A DNA stretch of 51,955 bases from a virus, in the IMG/VR virus record IMGVR_UViG_3300031825_000016, positions 1 through 51,955 of that record; one strand, given 5' to 3'. Made by a program: the position numbers and the translations under genes. Below are positions 15,314 to 21,609 of this stretch, in pieces. The notes under the pieces were generated by a model that saw nothing but the letters and a program-made list of their open reading frames with translations, was not told where the DNA came from and searched no databases. Every line of letters begins with the position of its first letter. The first letter of the stretch is position 1.

Positions 15314-15502
15314 CTATTTGATGGGCCAGATATAATCAGTTGGATATCCGGTGGCTTTGGATATTTTCTGTGCGGTTTCAAGGTAAACCTTAACCTGTTC
15401 GTTAATGATCCGACTTATATCACCTTGGCTTATGCCTGTCATTCGGGCTAAGTCTTTTTGCTTCCAACCGTTCTTATCCATTATTTCCTGTAAACGATTC
15501 AT
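15314..15502 (-). CDS. XRE-family HTH regulator, 62 aa
   Basis: ATG at 15502. The whole protein is one helix-turn-helix domain: LQEIMDKNGWKQKDLARMTG, ISQGDISRIINEQVKVYLET, AQKISKATGYPTDYIWP. This is the minimal Cro/C1 type size. Located directly upstream of the FtsK module in the same direction, it may regulate that module. Paired with a second, similar regulator 45 bases upstream. Confidence 0.8.
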   Translation of the reverse strand: MNRLQEIMDKNGWKQKDLARMTGISQGDISRIINEQVKVYLETAQKISKATGYPTDYIWPIK

Positions 15503-15547
15503 TCACATCACCAGGAAATATATTCCACAAACAACGGTGCAAATCCT

Positions 15548-15763
15548 CTAATTCTTAAAGTAATCCGGAAAGACATATTCTACCGGCTTTTTGAATGCCT
15601 TAGCTATTCTTGCGGCGGTTCTTAACTGTAGGTTGCCTGTGCCTGTGCGTTCATTTGCAATACGGTTTATCTGAGGTTGAGAGACTTGAGAGCGAAAGGA
15701 AAGCTCTTCTTGTGTCCAGTTGTATTGTTCGAGTAGTTCTTTAATACGATTCACCGAAACCAC
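15548..15763 (-). CDS. XRE-family HTH regulator, 71 aa
   Basis: Start at 15763. HTH residues: RIKELLEQYNWTQEELSFRS, VSQPQINRIANE, LQLRTAARIAKAFKKPVEYVF. Same organisation as the neighbouring 62-residue regulator but only moderately similar, so an old duplication or independent gain. It is divergent from a third XRE protein at 15933, and the 170 bases between them hold inverted repeats. Confidence 0.8.
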   Translation of the reverse strand: MVSVNRIKELLEQYNWTQEELSFRSQVSQPQINRIANERTGTGNLQLRTAARIAKAFKKPVEYVFPDYFKN

Positions 15764-15932
15764 CTATAATTAACGAATTAATAATAGCTTAATCATGGCA
15801 TTTTTTTACTTTCTTTCAATGCCCGTACAGGCATAATTTGTCGCAGAAAGACACCTTAACTGTAGACTTTTTTCACCTTACTTCGACAAAGGTTTGCGAG
15901 TATCCTGAATATAGACATCTTGGAGCAACATA
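15764..15932. promoter_or_regulatory. Divergent promoter/operator region between XRE genes
   Basis: ATGCC-CGTACA-GGCAT near 15819-15835 is an inverted repeat of operator type. ACTTCGACAAA near 15876 is repeated at 16137, ahead of the Spo0E-like gene, so one regulator may control both. TATAGA near 15912 is a possible plus-strand -10. Boundaries are approximate. Confidence 0.45.
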
Positions 15933-16130
15933 ATGATAACGGGCAAGAACATAATAAAATTGCGCCAGGCCAAAAACCTGACGCAAAAAGAATTAGCAGA
16001 AAGGGCCGATATAAGTTTAAGGTATCTTAAGAAAATTGAGGGTGGTCAATGTCCACGCCTGAAAACGTTAGTCAAGATTGCAAACGCACTTGAAGCTAAA
16101 ATTAACGACTTACTTGATGATGGAAAATAA
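15933..16130 (+). CDS. XRE-family HTH regulator, 65 aa
   Basis: ATG with TTGGAGC upstream. One HTH domain: NIIKLRQAKNLTQKELAERA, ISLRYLKKIEGGQCPRLKTL, VKIANALEAKINDLL. A lone HTH with no peptidase domain. It opens a rightward run with the Spo0E-like gene but lies before that gene's own operator. It could repress the divergent operon, act on itself, or bind the shared ACTTCGACAAA sites. Confidence 0.8.
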   Translation: MITGKNIIKLRQAKNLTQKELAERADISLRYLKKIEGGQCPRLKTLVKIANALEAKINDLLDDGK

Positions 16131-16161
16131 TTAGGCACTTCGACAAATTTCCCCTTACTTA

Positions 16162-16199
16162 TACAAACTTATGTTCTATAATACGAACATAAGTTTGTA
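16162..16199. promoter_or_regulatory. Double LexA/DinR-like operator around a TATAAT box
   Basis: TACAAACTTATGTTC (16162-16176) and GAACATAAGTTTGTA (16185-16199) are perfect 15-base inverted arms. The 8 bases between them contain TATAAT (16177-16182), so a bound repressor would cover the promoter. Each arm contains GAACATAAGTTT or its complement, close to the Gram-positive SOS box CGAACRNRYGTTYC. The Spo0E-like start lies 14 bases further. SOS control is inferred from this match. Confidence 0.75.
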
Positions 16200-16212
16200 A
16201 GGAGTGATTTTT

Positions 16213-16371
16213 GTGGGAAGGATCAGATTGCGAATTAAAATCGAGAAGAAGCGTAAGAGGATGCAAGACCTAAGCAATGCACTCGGCCTGACAGATCCGT
16301 CAGTGGTAAAGGTCAGCCAGCAGTTGGACGAGCTGCTGAATAATTATCGGCAACTAGGAAGGGTGGTGTAG
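16213..16371 (+). CDS. Spo0E-like aspartyl-phosphatase peptide, 52 aa
   Basis: GTG 16213, with AAGGAGTG just upstream. A basic N-terminus (MGRIRLRIKIEKKRKRM) is followed by two helices: QDLSNALGLTDPSVVKVSQQ and LDELLNNYRQL. The second contains VSQQLDELL, matching the Spo0E signature SQxLD. Spo0E proteins dephosphorylate Spo0A~P and block sporulation. Its operator looks SOS-type, so expression would rise on induction and could stop the host entering a spore. The SQxLD match is good; the physiological role is inference. Confidence 0.7.
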   Translation: MGRIRLRIKIEKKRKRMQDLSNALGLTDPSVVKVSQQLDELLNNYRQLGRVV

Positions 16372-16375
16372 CACG

Positions 16376-16606
16376 GTGGAAGAGGAAAGCAGGGTAACTG
16401 AACTAAAGGTGAGCCGGGACGATGGCGTGACATGGCAAAGGCGAAAGGTTAATATGGAGGATCTCAGCGAATCAGGCCTGCACCCGGGTGAAATGTTTCA
16501 GTACCAGGGTGAACGGTACTTGGTTGGTATGAGGGATGGTGAATTGGGGGTGGAGAAGGTGGAGAGGCCGGGAGTTAAAAAGAAGCCGGCAAGTAGGCGT
16601 AAATAA
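16376..16606 (+). CDS. Hypothetical protein, 76 aa, in SOS-type operon
   Basis: GTG start 4 bases after the Spo0E-like stop, with AAGGGTGGTG as binding site. The sequence is a small beta protein (VTELKVSRDDGVTWQRRKV, MFQYQGERYLVG) with a basic tail (KKKPASRRK). No family recognised. Co-transcription with the Spo0E-like gene is clear, so it probably acts during induction. Confidence 0.6.
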   Translation: MEEESRVTELKVSRDDGVTWQRRKVNMEDLSESGLHPGEMFQYQGERYLVGMRDGELGVEKVERPGVKKKPASRRK

Positions 16607-16607
16607 A

Positions 16608-16645
16608 GAAGGAAGTCCGCTCCCCAGCAAGAGACTCGGACTTCC
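16608..16645 (-). terminator. Hairpin after the Spo0E operon, minus-oriented T run
   Basis: GGAAGTCCG and CGGACTTCC form a nine-pair stem with a 17-base loop. On the plus strand it is followed by CCCC, not T residues. On the minus strand TTCTTTATTT follows. It could stop leftward transcription. Weak evidence. Confidence 0.35.
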
Positions 16646-16765
16646 CCGACACAAAACAACTCCGAAGAGCAGCTTTGTAATTCAATTATTCCAGATATTT
16701 GTTATTACGACAAGGGGTAAAATTTTCTTGAGATACAAAAGTAGAATAAGGAGATGTGGTTTGTA

Positions 16766-17044
16766 ATGACAGTTACTGAAGACATGCAACACGAACGGAT
16801 TTTTATGCTAACCAATGATAGCGTCACTACTATTCCTGAATACGGGCAAATGGAATCTAAGCTTCGAAGGCTTGGGCGGTTAATAATGGATGCTCTTGGC
16901 CCAGAACGATTGTTGTTTATTGAGTATGAACGGTTAATGTACTTAATGGAGGGATTGAATATAGAAAGCGCTTATGGAGCGGGTCTCACAGATGTACATG
17001 CCAACCAAAATGCCGACCAAATGATTTGCACCGCTTTAAAGTAA
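16766..17044 (+). CDS. Hypothetical protein, 92 aa
   Basis: AAGGAG at 16748-16753 serves either ATG 16754 (too close) or ATG 16766 (12 bases), so I choose 16766. The protein has QMESKLRRLGRLIMDALGPE and LFIEYERLMYLMEGLNIESAYGAG. Its shape (charged helix, then Tyr/Glu helix near the end) recalls short Bacillota phage proteins of unknown function. The last codons overlap the left arm repeats of attP. Confidence 0.55.
   Translation: MTVTEDMQHERIFMLTNDSVTTIPEYGQMESKLRRLGRLIMDALGPERLLFIEYERLMYLMEGLNIESAYGAGLTDVHANQNADQMICTALK
16999..17023 (+). repeat. attP left arm: tandem integrase arm-type sites
   Basis: TGCCAACCAAAA (16999-17010) followed directly by TGCCGACCAAATG (17011-17023). The same two motifs occur in tandem on the other side of the attP core at 17254-17276. 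Direct repeats on both sides of a core are the normal arm-site arrangement for a tyrosine integrase with an N-terminal arm-binding domain. Confidence 0.75.
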
Positions 17045-17155
17045 TTAAATCATCGCCTAATATTTGCGACAGCGCAACTTTATTGGCTAATGCAAACAGA
17101 TAGCAGACATGGGACATTAACGGCCTTCCGGTAAAGTTGCTTGCGTCGAAACAAA

Positions 17156-17205
17156 TTACCTTGGGGTGGTAGAGGCCGCACGTTCAAGTCGTGTCGCTCC
17201 GACCA
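17156..17205 (+). other. attP: attP core: 3' half of tRNA-Pro(GGG)
   Basis: The 50 bases fold as a tRNA from position 27 to the CCA end. The anticodon stem is TTACC/GGTAG (one T-G pair), with loop TTGGGGT, anticodon GGG and G37. A 5-base variable loop follows, then a T arm GCACG-TTCAAGT-CGTGT, 3' acceptor strand CGCTCCG, A73 and encoded CCA (17203-17205). The 5' half is absent. A C1-G72 acceptor end and GGG anticodon point to proline. On integration this segment would rebuild the host gene. Confidence 0.88.
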
Positions 17206-17230
17206 GTATTCATGCGGATCTTGAGATTTA

Positions 17231-17276
17231 TGGTCGGCAAAGGAAAATTAATATGCCGACCAAATGCCAACCAAAA
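17231..17276. repeat. attP right arm: integrase arm-type sites
   Basis: TGCCGACCAAA (17254-17264) and TGCCAACCAAAA (17265-17276) in tandem, plus an inverted copy, TGGTCGGCA (17231-17239). They match the left-arm sites at 16999-17023. Confidence 0.75.
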
Positions 17277-17302
17277 ATAAAAGACCATGAAATCTCATGG
17301 TC
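17271..17302 (-). terminator. Intrinsic terminator of the integrase gene
   Basis: GACCATGA (17283-17290) pairs with TCATGGTC (17295-17302). On the minus strand the stem is followed by TTTTATTTTTGG. It ends leftward transcription before attP. Confidence 0.85.
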
Positions 17303-17314
17303 TAAATCAATACC

Positions 17315-18445
17315 CTATTGTATCTGTTTTTGCTGGAGCTCAACAATCCTTTTGTTAATTTTCTCTTTCTTTTCAACTCCAAGGTGCTGATATGTCTCTT
17401 TTAAAACTCTAATATCGTGTCCTAGGCGCTCGGCTGCTAAATGATCTAGCACATCATTTTCATACAGCCAAGTCGCATGATAATGCCGAAGAAAGTGCAA
17501 ACGGGTCTTCGGTATTTTTTTTTCTCTAACCAGTTCGGCGAGGTAACTGGAATAACTGTCAGGGCGCATAGGGAAGATAAATTTATCTGCCTTATCCTTC
17601 TTATCAGTAATTTGAACTACCTGAGACTGAGACTCTTTTTTCTTCTTTTTCTTACGGAGCGTAAACCAATCCGGGTTGACCTGTTTTAATAGGTTCATCA
17701 GATAAGGCGCTGTTGCCACATCTCTTAGTCCGTTTTCTGACTTGGTCTTTTTGAGCTCATATTTGCCCTGATCGTTAATTACATAAGCTTCATCCACTCG
17801 AATCGTGCTGTTTTCAAAGTCCAAATCGTTCCACTTTAAGGCAAATATTTCCTCGCGCCGCAATCCACACCAGGCTGCCAGAAGGATAATAGGCTCATCC
17901 CTGGTGCCATTGACGGCATCGAGAATCTTTTTAAATGCTTCTTCATTTTTTGGCACAGTTGAATAATCAACTTTTTCTGCTTTGGGGAGCTTAAGATCAT
18001 TGAATGGGGACCTCTTTTTTAGCGCATCATAGAAAATCGGTCTTAGGCAAGACATAATTCGTCTTACACTCGTTGCTGATTGTTTAGCCAGTAAATCGTT
18101 CATCAGCTTCTTAAGATGCATTTCTCTTAAGTCTTTGAATTTCATTCGCTTAAAAAAGGGCTCATAGTAATTTTTGTGATAGCTCAAGTACAAAACATAA
18201 GTACTTGGGCTATATTTGTTTTTGTGAATTTCGAGCCAGGTTTTGATCCATTCGGAGATTCGATGATTATCAACGTTGGTTAAAGTTCCTTCTTCAATCA
18301 ATTGCTCTAACTCACGCACTGCTTTTTTAATTTCCTTTTCGCTGTGCTTGGTCACGTATTTGTTGATCTTCTTACCGTTTTCATCCCTCCCAACATAAAC
18401 CGTGGCTTGCCAGGTTCCATCTGCCCGTTTTCGAATGCTTGCCAT
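17315..18445 (-). CDS. int: Tyrosine site-specific integrase
   Basis: 376 residues. Residues 1-50 form an arm-binding domain (SIRKRADGTWQATVYVG). A SAM-like core-binding domain spans about 62-150. The catalytic domain has the first Arg in AAWCGLRREEIFAL (near 196), the His-x-x-Arg box in LHFLRHYHATW (near 316) and the nucleophile Tyr in KETYQHLG (near 350). It integrates and excises the phage at attP, which lies immediately downstream. The pair of tandem arm repeats around the tRNA-Pro core fits its N-terminal domain. Confidence 0.95.
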   Translation of the reverse strand: MASIRKRADGTWQATVYVGRDENGKKINKYVTKHSEKEIKKAVRELEQLIEEGTLTNVDNHRISEWIKTWLEIHKNKYSPSTYVLYLSYHKNYYEPFFKRMKFKDLREMHLKKLMNDLLAKQSATSVRRIMSCLRPIFYDALKKRSPFNDLKLPKAEKVDYSTVPKNEEAFKKILDAVNGTRDEPIILLAAWCGLRREEIFALKWNDLDFENSTIRVDEAYVINDQGKYELKKTKSENGLRDVATAPYLMNLLKQVNPDWFTLRKKKKKKESQSQVVQITDKKDKADKFIFPMRPDSYSSYLAELVREKKIPKTRLHFLRHYHATWLYENDVLDHLAAERLGHDIRVLKETYQHLGVEKKEKINKRIVELQQKQIQ

Positions 18446-18448
18446 TTA

Positions 18449-19096
18449 CTATCGCACCTCGCTGCTAAATCTTATTGCTTTTCCAATAATGGATATTTGT
18501 TTCATATCCTTCTTGGCAAAAACCAAATCTTTGTGGTTCGGGTTTTCGGCATGTAAGGTAATTGTGCCATCCCCTTTGTAAACCCGTTTTAGGGTAGCAT
18601 TCTCTCCATCTATCAAAACAGCAGCAATTTCCCCATTCTCGACGTCGGGCTGCTGGTGTATATATACGAGGTCACCATCGAGGATCCGAGCGTTCATCAT
18701 GGAATCGCCTTTTACACGGAGGCAAAAATCTGCCGGCATGTTCTCTGGAATAAAATCGTGACCTTCAACATTTTCTTGGGCCAGAATAGGAATGTCAGCA
18801 GCAATTACGCCAAGGATTGGGATTCGTTTAAAGGAAGGCATTTTGTCAACCTTTTCATATTTATCTCTTGTCCGGCACATTAAGAAATCTGTCGTAACGC
18901 CATAGAACTCGGCGATCTCTTCTACAAGTGAAAAGCTCTGAGGCCTATGGATGTTATTTTCATACTTTGAAACCATTGGCTTGCTTAGTGGCTTTGAATT
19001 CGGGAATTTCTTGTTCATCTCATGCGCGAATTCTTCTATCGTCATGTCATTCTCTTTACGAAGTCTAAATAACCGATCTCCAAATTGTTCCTTCAT
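18449..19096 (-). CDS. cI-like: LexA-like lysogeny repressor (HTH + S24 peptidase)
   Basis: 215 residues, 3 bases upstream of the integrase and co-oriented. Residues 1-70 form an XRE HTH (LFRLRKENDMTIEEFAHEM, PLSKPMVSKYENN). Residues about 90-215 form the S24 peptidase: Ser in RVKGDSMMNARI (near 130) and Lys in ATLKRVYKG (near 169). It should repress the rightward early promoter and undergo RecA-stimulated self-cleavage on DNA damage. Its promoter overlaps GTTGC/GCAAC sites in the 19097-19263 control region. Confidence 0.92.
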   Translation of the reverse strand: MKEQFGDRLFRLRKENDMTIEEFAHEMNKKFPNSKPLSKPMVSKYENNIHRPQSFSLVEEIAEFYGVTTDFLMCRTRDKYEKVDKMPSFKRIPILGVIAADIPILAQENVEGHDFIPENMPADFCLRVKGDSMMNARILDGDLVYIHQQPDVENGEIAAVLIDGENATLKRVYKGDGTITLHAENPNHKDLVFAKKDMKQISIIGKAIRFSSEVR

Positions 19097-19263
19097 TGGT
19101 CAACCCCTCGATTAAAATATATTTTAATTGATTATAACCTATAATATTACGCAGTTGCAACTATTTTATGTCTATTGTCGTAAAAAAGTTGTTGACAACG
19201 CAACGAGCCAAATTTATACTTAAATTAAAGTTTCGACATCGCAACAAAGGCGGAGGTGATAAG
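19097..19263. promoter_or_regulatory. Divergent lysogeny/early promoters with GCAAC operators
   Basis: Rightward: TTGACA, 17 bases, TATACT (about 19191-19219). Leftward (minus strand): TTGCAA, 17-18 bases, TATAAT (about 19158-19129). Sites of the type GTTGCAAC, ACGCAAC and TCGCAAC cluster at about 19152-19160, 19187-19203 and 19234-19246, and another lies at 19496-19505. They overlap both promoters, as expected for repressor and Cro. Confidence 0.8.
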
Positions 19264-19497
19264 ATGCATACTAAAAATAGAAGGGCATTGAAACATTACC
19301 CATATAAGAAGTTCAAAAGCATTCTAGTTGAGCGTGATATTAAGCAAAAATACCTTGCGGAACTCTTGAATTTAAGCCCAGTTACCATTAATCAGAAAAT
19401 TAATGGCACCCTTGAGTTTACTTATTCCGAAATTGAAACCATATGTGATGATTTGGAAATCTCTACGGAGGTTTTTCGCGGCCAAAAAGTTTCGTAA
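19264..19497 (+). CDS. cro-like: Cro-like HTH protein, 77 aa
   Basis: ATG 19264 chosen because GGCGGAGGTGATAAG precedes it; the longer frame from 19168 runs through the promoter. The HTH is FKSILVERDIKQKYLAELLN, LSPVTINQKINGTLEFT. It is the first gene of the rightward early operon, so a Cro role is likely. A further ACGCAAC site lies at its stop codon. Confidence 0.75.
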   Translation: MHTKNRRALKHYPYKKFKSILVERDIKQKYLAELLNLSPVTINQKINGTLEFTYSEIETICDDLEISTEVFRGQKVS

Positions 19498-19534
19498 ACG
19501 CAACTTTTACTTGTCAAATCACTACATAAAAACA

Positions 19535-19561
19535 GCCCCAGGTCACAAACCAGGGGCTTTG
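19535..19561 (+). terminator. Intrinsic terminator after cro
   Basis: GCCCC-A-GGT, loop CACAA, ACC-A-GGGGC, then TTT. The T run is short, so readthrough or antitermination into the early operon is possible. Confidence 0.55.
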
Positions 19562-19583
19562 GTATCAGGGAGGAGGTGACGCA

Positions 19584-19682
19584 ATGCAACAGCTGATCCA
19601 GCGCTACCGTGCCAGGCAGCGTGAGAAAAGGCTCAAGGCCCGCTGGGCAGAGTATTTCCGCTCTGGCGGGGTGATTAGGTAA
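19584..19682 (+). CDS. Small basic peptide, 32 aa
   Basis: ATG 7 bases after a near consensus GGGAGGAGGTG. The product is mostly a basic helix (LIQRYRARQREKRLKARWAEYF). The strong ribosome binding site and tight fit between terminator and the next gene support it being real. Function unknown. Confidence 0.5.
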   Translation: MQQLIQRYRARQREKRLKARWAEYFRSGGVIR

Positions 19683-19696
19683 AAGGAGGGAAATAG

Positions 19697-19900
19697 ATGC
19701 TCGAAAAACGCTGTAAGCACTGCGCCACGCGAAGCTTCTCAGCAGACACCCTTAGCCCATGGATCTGCCCTGGCTGCGGAGTAGATATCACCAGGGAGCC
19801 TGCACAAACACCCGACCAGCCTTGGGAGCCAACAGCCGAGGATTATCAGGCGGTGGACCGGGAGATAGCCGAGTTTGAGGAGGGGCTGAGAAAGGAGTGA
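19697..19900 (+). CDS. Zinc-ribbon protein, 67 aa
   Basis: ATG after AAAAGGAGGG. CKHC and CPGC (residues 6-9 and 24-27) make a zinc ribbon; a Pro/Asp/Glu-rich acidic tail follows. The segment SPWICPGCGVDITREP is nearly repeated by the 52-residue protein at 20855 (TPWFCPGCGLDISGEP), so the two are paralogues. Likely a small early regulator or host-takeover peptide; unproven. Confidence 0.65.
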   Translation: MLEKRCKHCATRSFSADTLSPWICPGCGVDITREPAQTPDQPWEPTAEDYQAVDREIAEFEEGLRKE

Positions 19901-19923
19901 TGCCATGCGGAAAGCAGGCAAAA

Positions 19924-19958
19924 CAAAAAGCCGCTAGTGGCTGACACCACTAAACGGC
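19924..19958 (-). terminator. Hairpin with minus-strand T run
   Basis: TAGTGG (19935-19940) pairs with CCACTA (19947-19952), extended by GCCG/CGGC. On the minus strand TTTTTGTTTT follows. It would stop leftward antisense transcription entering from the early operon. There is no minus-strand gene nearby. Confidence 0.45.
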
Positions 19959-20005
19959 CGAAACAAAACTACTTACTAACATTATACCACGGGAAGGGGA
20001 TAACT

Positions 20006-20098
20006 ATGAAACCTTTTTTGAGCTTTTCCGGGACGGTCAAGGAATTCCGGGTCTACCTCAAATTTCAGCGGATTTTAGCAAAAGCCCTGGAGCACTAA
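20006..20098 (+). CDS. Small peptide, 30 aa
   Basis: ATG 6 bases after GGGAAGGGG. The product is KPFLSFSGTVKEFRVY and a short basic helix ending LAKALEH. The next gene starts one base beyond its stop. Short but with a good binding site and coupling. Function unknown. Confidence 0.45.
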   Translation: MKPFLSFSGTVKEFRVYLKFQRILAKALEH

Positions 20099-20099
20099 G

Positions 20100-20402
20100 A
20101 TGGGGTGCTTATTTGAAACGCAGATCAACTACCACGCTCTAACCGTCTCGATCTTTACCGGTTGCCCGGCAGAACTGGCCTTTGAAAAGCTTCAGGCCGA
20201 GCATCCGGATGAAGTAAGGCGCCGGATCACAGAGACGGAACTCAAGGACATGAGAGCAATGAGAGCCCGGGGGAAAACGATCGAGGAAATAGCAGATACC
20301 TTCGGAGTCACCTGGAATCAAGTCTACGGGAAGTTGAGGGCAAGAAGATACAAGGCGGGTGACAGCAAATGCAGGCATCATGCTTTTGCGGACAAGCTGT
20401 AG
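20100..20402 (+). CDS. HTH-containing hypothetical protein, 100 aa
   Basis: ATG starts one base after the previous stop. The C-terminal half has a helix-turn-helix of resolvase/sigma style: TETELKDMRAMRARGKTIEEI, ADTFGVTWNQVYGKLRAR. The N-terminal half is unrecognised. It could be a DNA-binding early regulator. Its end overlaps the next gene by 34 bases. Confidence 0.55.
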   Translation: MGCLFETQINYHALTVSIFTGCPAELAFEKLQAEHPDEVRRRITETELKDMRAMRARGKTIEEIADTFGVTWNQVYGKLRARRYKAGDSKCRHHAFADKL

Positions 20403-20554
20403 TCTTCGCCGGCCGGCGCACGGCGGGCCGGTGCCCACGATGTCAGGCCAGATGGTGGAAGGACAAAACAGGGGTATGGGCTGCCTGCAAGGCCGGGATT
20501 GACTCCACAGAGACAGTTTTCACGCCTAAGCCCAAGAAGGGGGTGCCGAGATGA
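20369..20554 (+). CDS. Zinc-ribbon protein, 61 aa
   Basis: ATG inside the preceding gene. CFCGQ near residue 5 and CPRCQ near residue 22 form a compact zinc ribbon, followed by a basic Trp-rich stretch (ARWWKDKTGVW) and a Lys/Pro tail. One of several small Cys-paired proteins in this operon. Function unknown. Confidence 0.6.
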   Translation: MQASCFCGQAVVFAGRRTAGRCPRCQARWWKDKTGVWAACKAGIDSTETVFTPKPKKGVPR

Positions 20555-20913
20555 TACCACTAAAAGTCTTTTCAAAACAACCCGGTAAGCCAGCCGAACC
20601 TAGAGTTATCCCAAATGATTTAAAATCGCTTCAGGACGTTGTTGATGGCCCTATTGAGATAGTGTCACTAGGTTCTGGTATCTTGTTGATCTGCAATGGG
20701 GAAGGAAAGCTGGCGGGCATGGACCTGAATTTTGTTTACCAGGGTGAAATGATTGTCGGGCCAGTGCTGTTTGCCCGGAGGGGCAGAAACGGAGAATTAA
20801 TAAGTCTGAATCATAGCGACATCACGTTTATTCGGAAGATTTGCGAGGTGAAATATGGTAGAAAAATTTTGCCCTGTTTGCGGAAAGAAAAGCTATTCCA
20901 GCAGCGAGTATAA
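20551..20913 (+). CDS. DUF3846-like protein, 120 aa
   Basis: ATG overlaps the stop before it (ATGA). DLKSLQDVVDGPIEIVSLGS, GILLICNGEGKLAGMDLNF and MIVGPVLFARRGRNGELISL follow the DUF3846 pattern seen in many phage and mobile-element proteins. The last 20 residues overlap the next zinc-ribbon gene in another frame, so either stop region may be extended. Function unknown. Confidence 0.7.
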   Translation: MIPLKVFSKQPGKPAEPRVIPNDLKSLQDVVDGPIEIVSLGSGILLICNGEGKLAGMDLNFVYQGEMIVGPVLFARRGRNGELISLNHSDITFIRKICEVKYGRKILPCLRKEKLFQQRV

Positions 20914-21013
20914 TACCCCCTGGTTCTGCCCTGGTTGTGGGCTGGATATCTCCGGAGAGCCAGTTGCAGTCGCTACTATAAACGATCTTATGGAAGGCTC
21001 AGTACATGAATAA
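20855..21013 (+). CDS. Zinc-ribbon protein, 52 aa
   Basis: ATG with GAGGTGAA upstream, within the end of the DUF3846 gene. CPVC and CPGC pairs (residues 6-9 and 26-29) form a zinc ribbon, and TPWFCPGCGLDISGEPV is close to the 67-residue protein at 19697. It shares the ATGA-type overlap with the next gene. Probably a duplicated early regulator. Confidence 0.65.
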   Translation: MVEKFCPVCGKKSYSSSEYNTPWFCPGCGLDISGEPVAVATINDLMEGSVHE

Positions 21014-21404
21014 CCCAAATCATGGCGGGCTGTTTGCTCCCGGAGGCCCACAATTGGAAAGCCACATAGAGCCGACCCGAACCTTCGGGGCAAAGGTAGT
21101 AGATCTGGGGATTGAATTCAGCGACCCGCGTCCTGATCTGGACAGGCTTTACCACGATGGTGGGCTATGGGCCCAGCTGCTGGCCATATCTCACCGGAAA
21201 GACCCGATTCTAAGTGGAACGCTGCACGGCTTCCGCTGCCAGGGTACCAAGCTTGAAAAGGGATCAGGCGGCTATGTGATCCGGCCAGTGATTGGAGATG
21301 CGGCATGGCCAGACCAGAGAGCCTATGACAGGGACCGGGAACGATATCTGATACCGCATAGGGCCAGATTAACGGAATTGCTGGATGAATTGATTGACTG
21401 GTAA
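21006..21404 (+). CDS. Hypothetical protein, 132 aa
   Basis: ATG overlaps the previous stop. Sequence includes DRLYHDGGLWAQLLAISHRK, LSGTLHGFRCQGTKLEKGSG and RDRERYLIPHRARLTELLDEL. The last part is a charged helix. No family recognised. Strict overlaps on both sides place it in the early operon. Confidence 0.6.
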   Translation: MNNPNHGGLFAPGGPQLESHIEPTRTFGAKVVDLGIEFSDPRPDLDRLYHDGGLWAQLLAISHRKDPILSGTLHGFRCQGTKLEKGSGGYVIRPVIGDAAWPDQRAYDRDRERYLIPHRARLTELLDELIDW

Positions 21405-21414
21405 GGAGTGAAAT

Positions 21415-21609
21415 ATGTACAAGGTTGTGGACGCAATACCCGGGAACAGGGTGCTGAAGCAGACAAATTACCGCGACAAGGAGCTTAATAAGCGATCCGG
21501 CCAGTTTGACAGGCCGCTAATCCAAGTTGATATCGCGACTGGGTATGTGTCTGTTGATAGGCTGGAAGAGTCCCGAAACTGGAGGCGAGAAAGCCATGTC
21601 ACGAGTTGA
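21415..21609 (+). CDS. Hypothetical protein, 64 aa
   Basis: ATG 6 bases after AAGGAGTGAAAT. Basic and hydrophilic (KQTNYRDKELNKRSGQFDRP). Its end overlaps the next gene by 14 bases. No family recognised. Confidence 0.5.
   Translation: MYKVVDAIPGNRVLKQTNYRDKELNKRSGQFDRPLIQVDIATGYVSVDRLEESRNWRRESHVTS

Noticed and set aside
17156-17205. A functional phage-encoded tRNA gene
   Set aside because: Only the 3' half is present; D arm and 5' acceptor strand are missing, so it is an attachment core.
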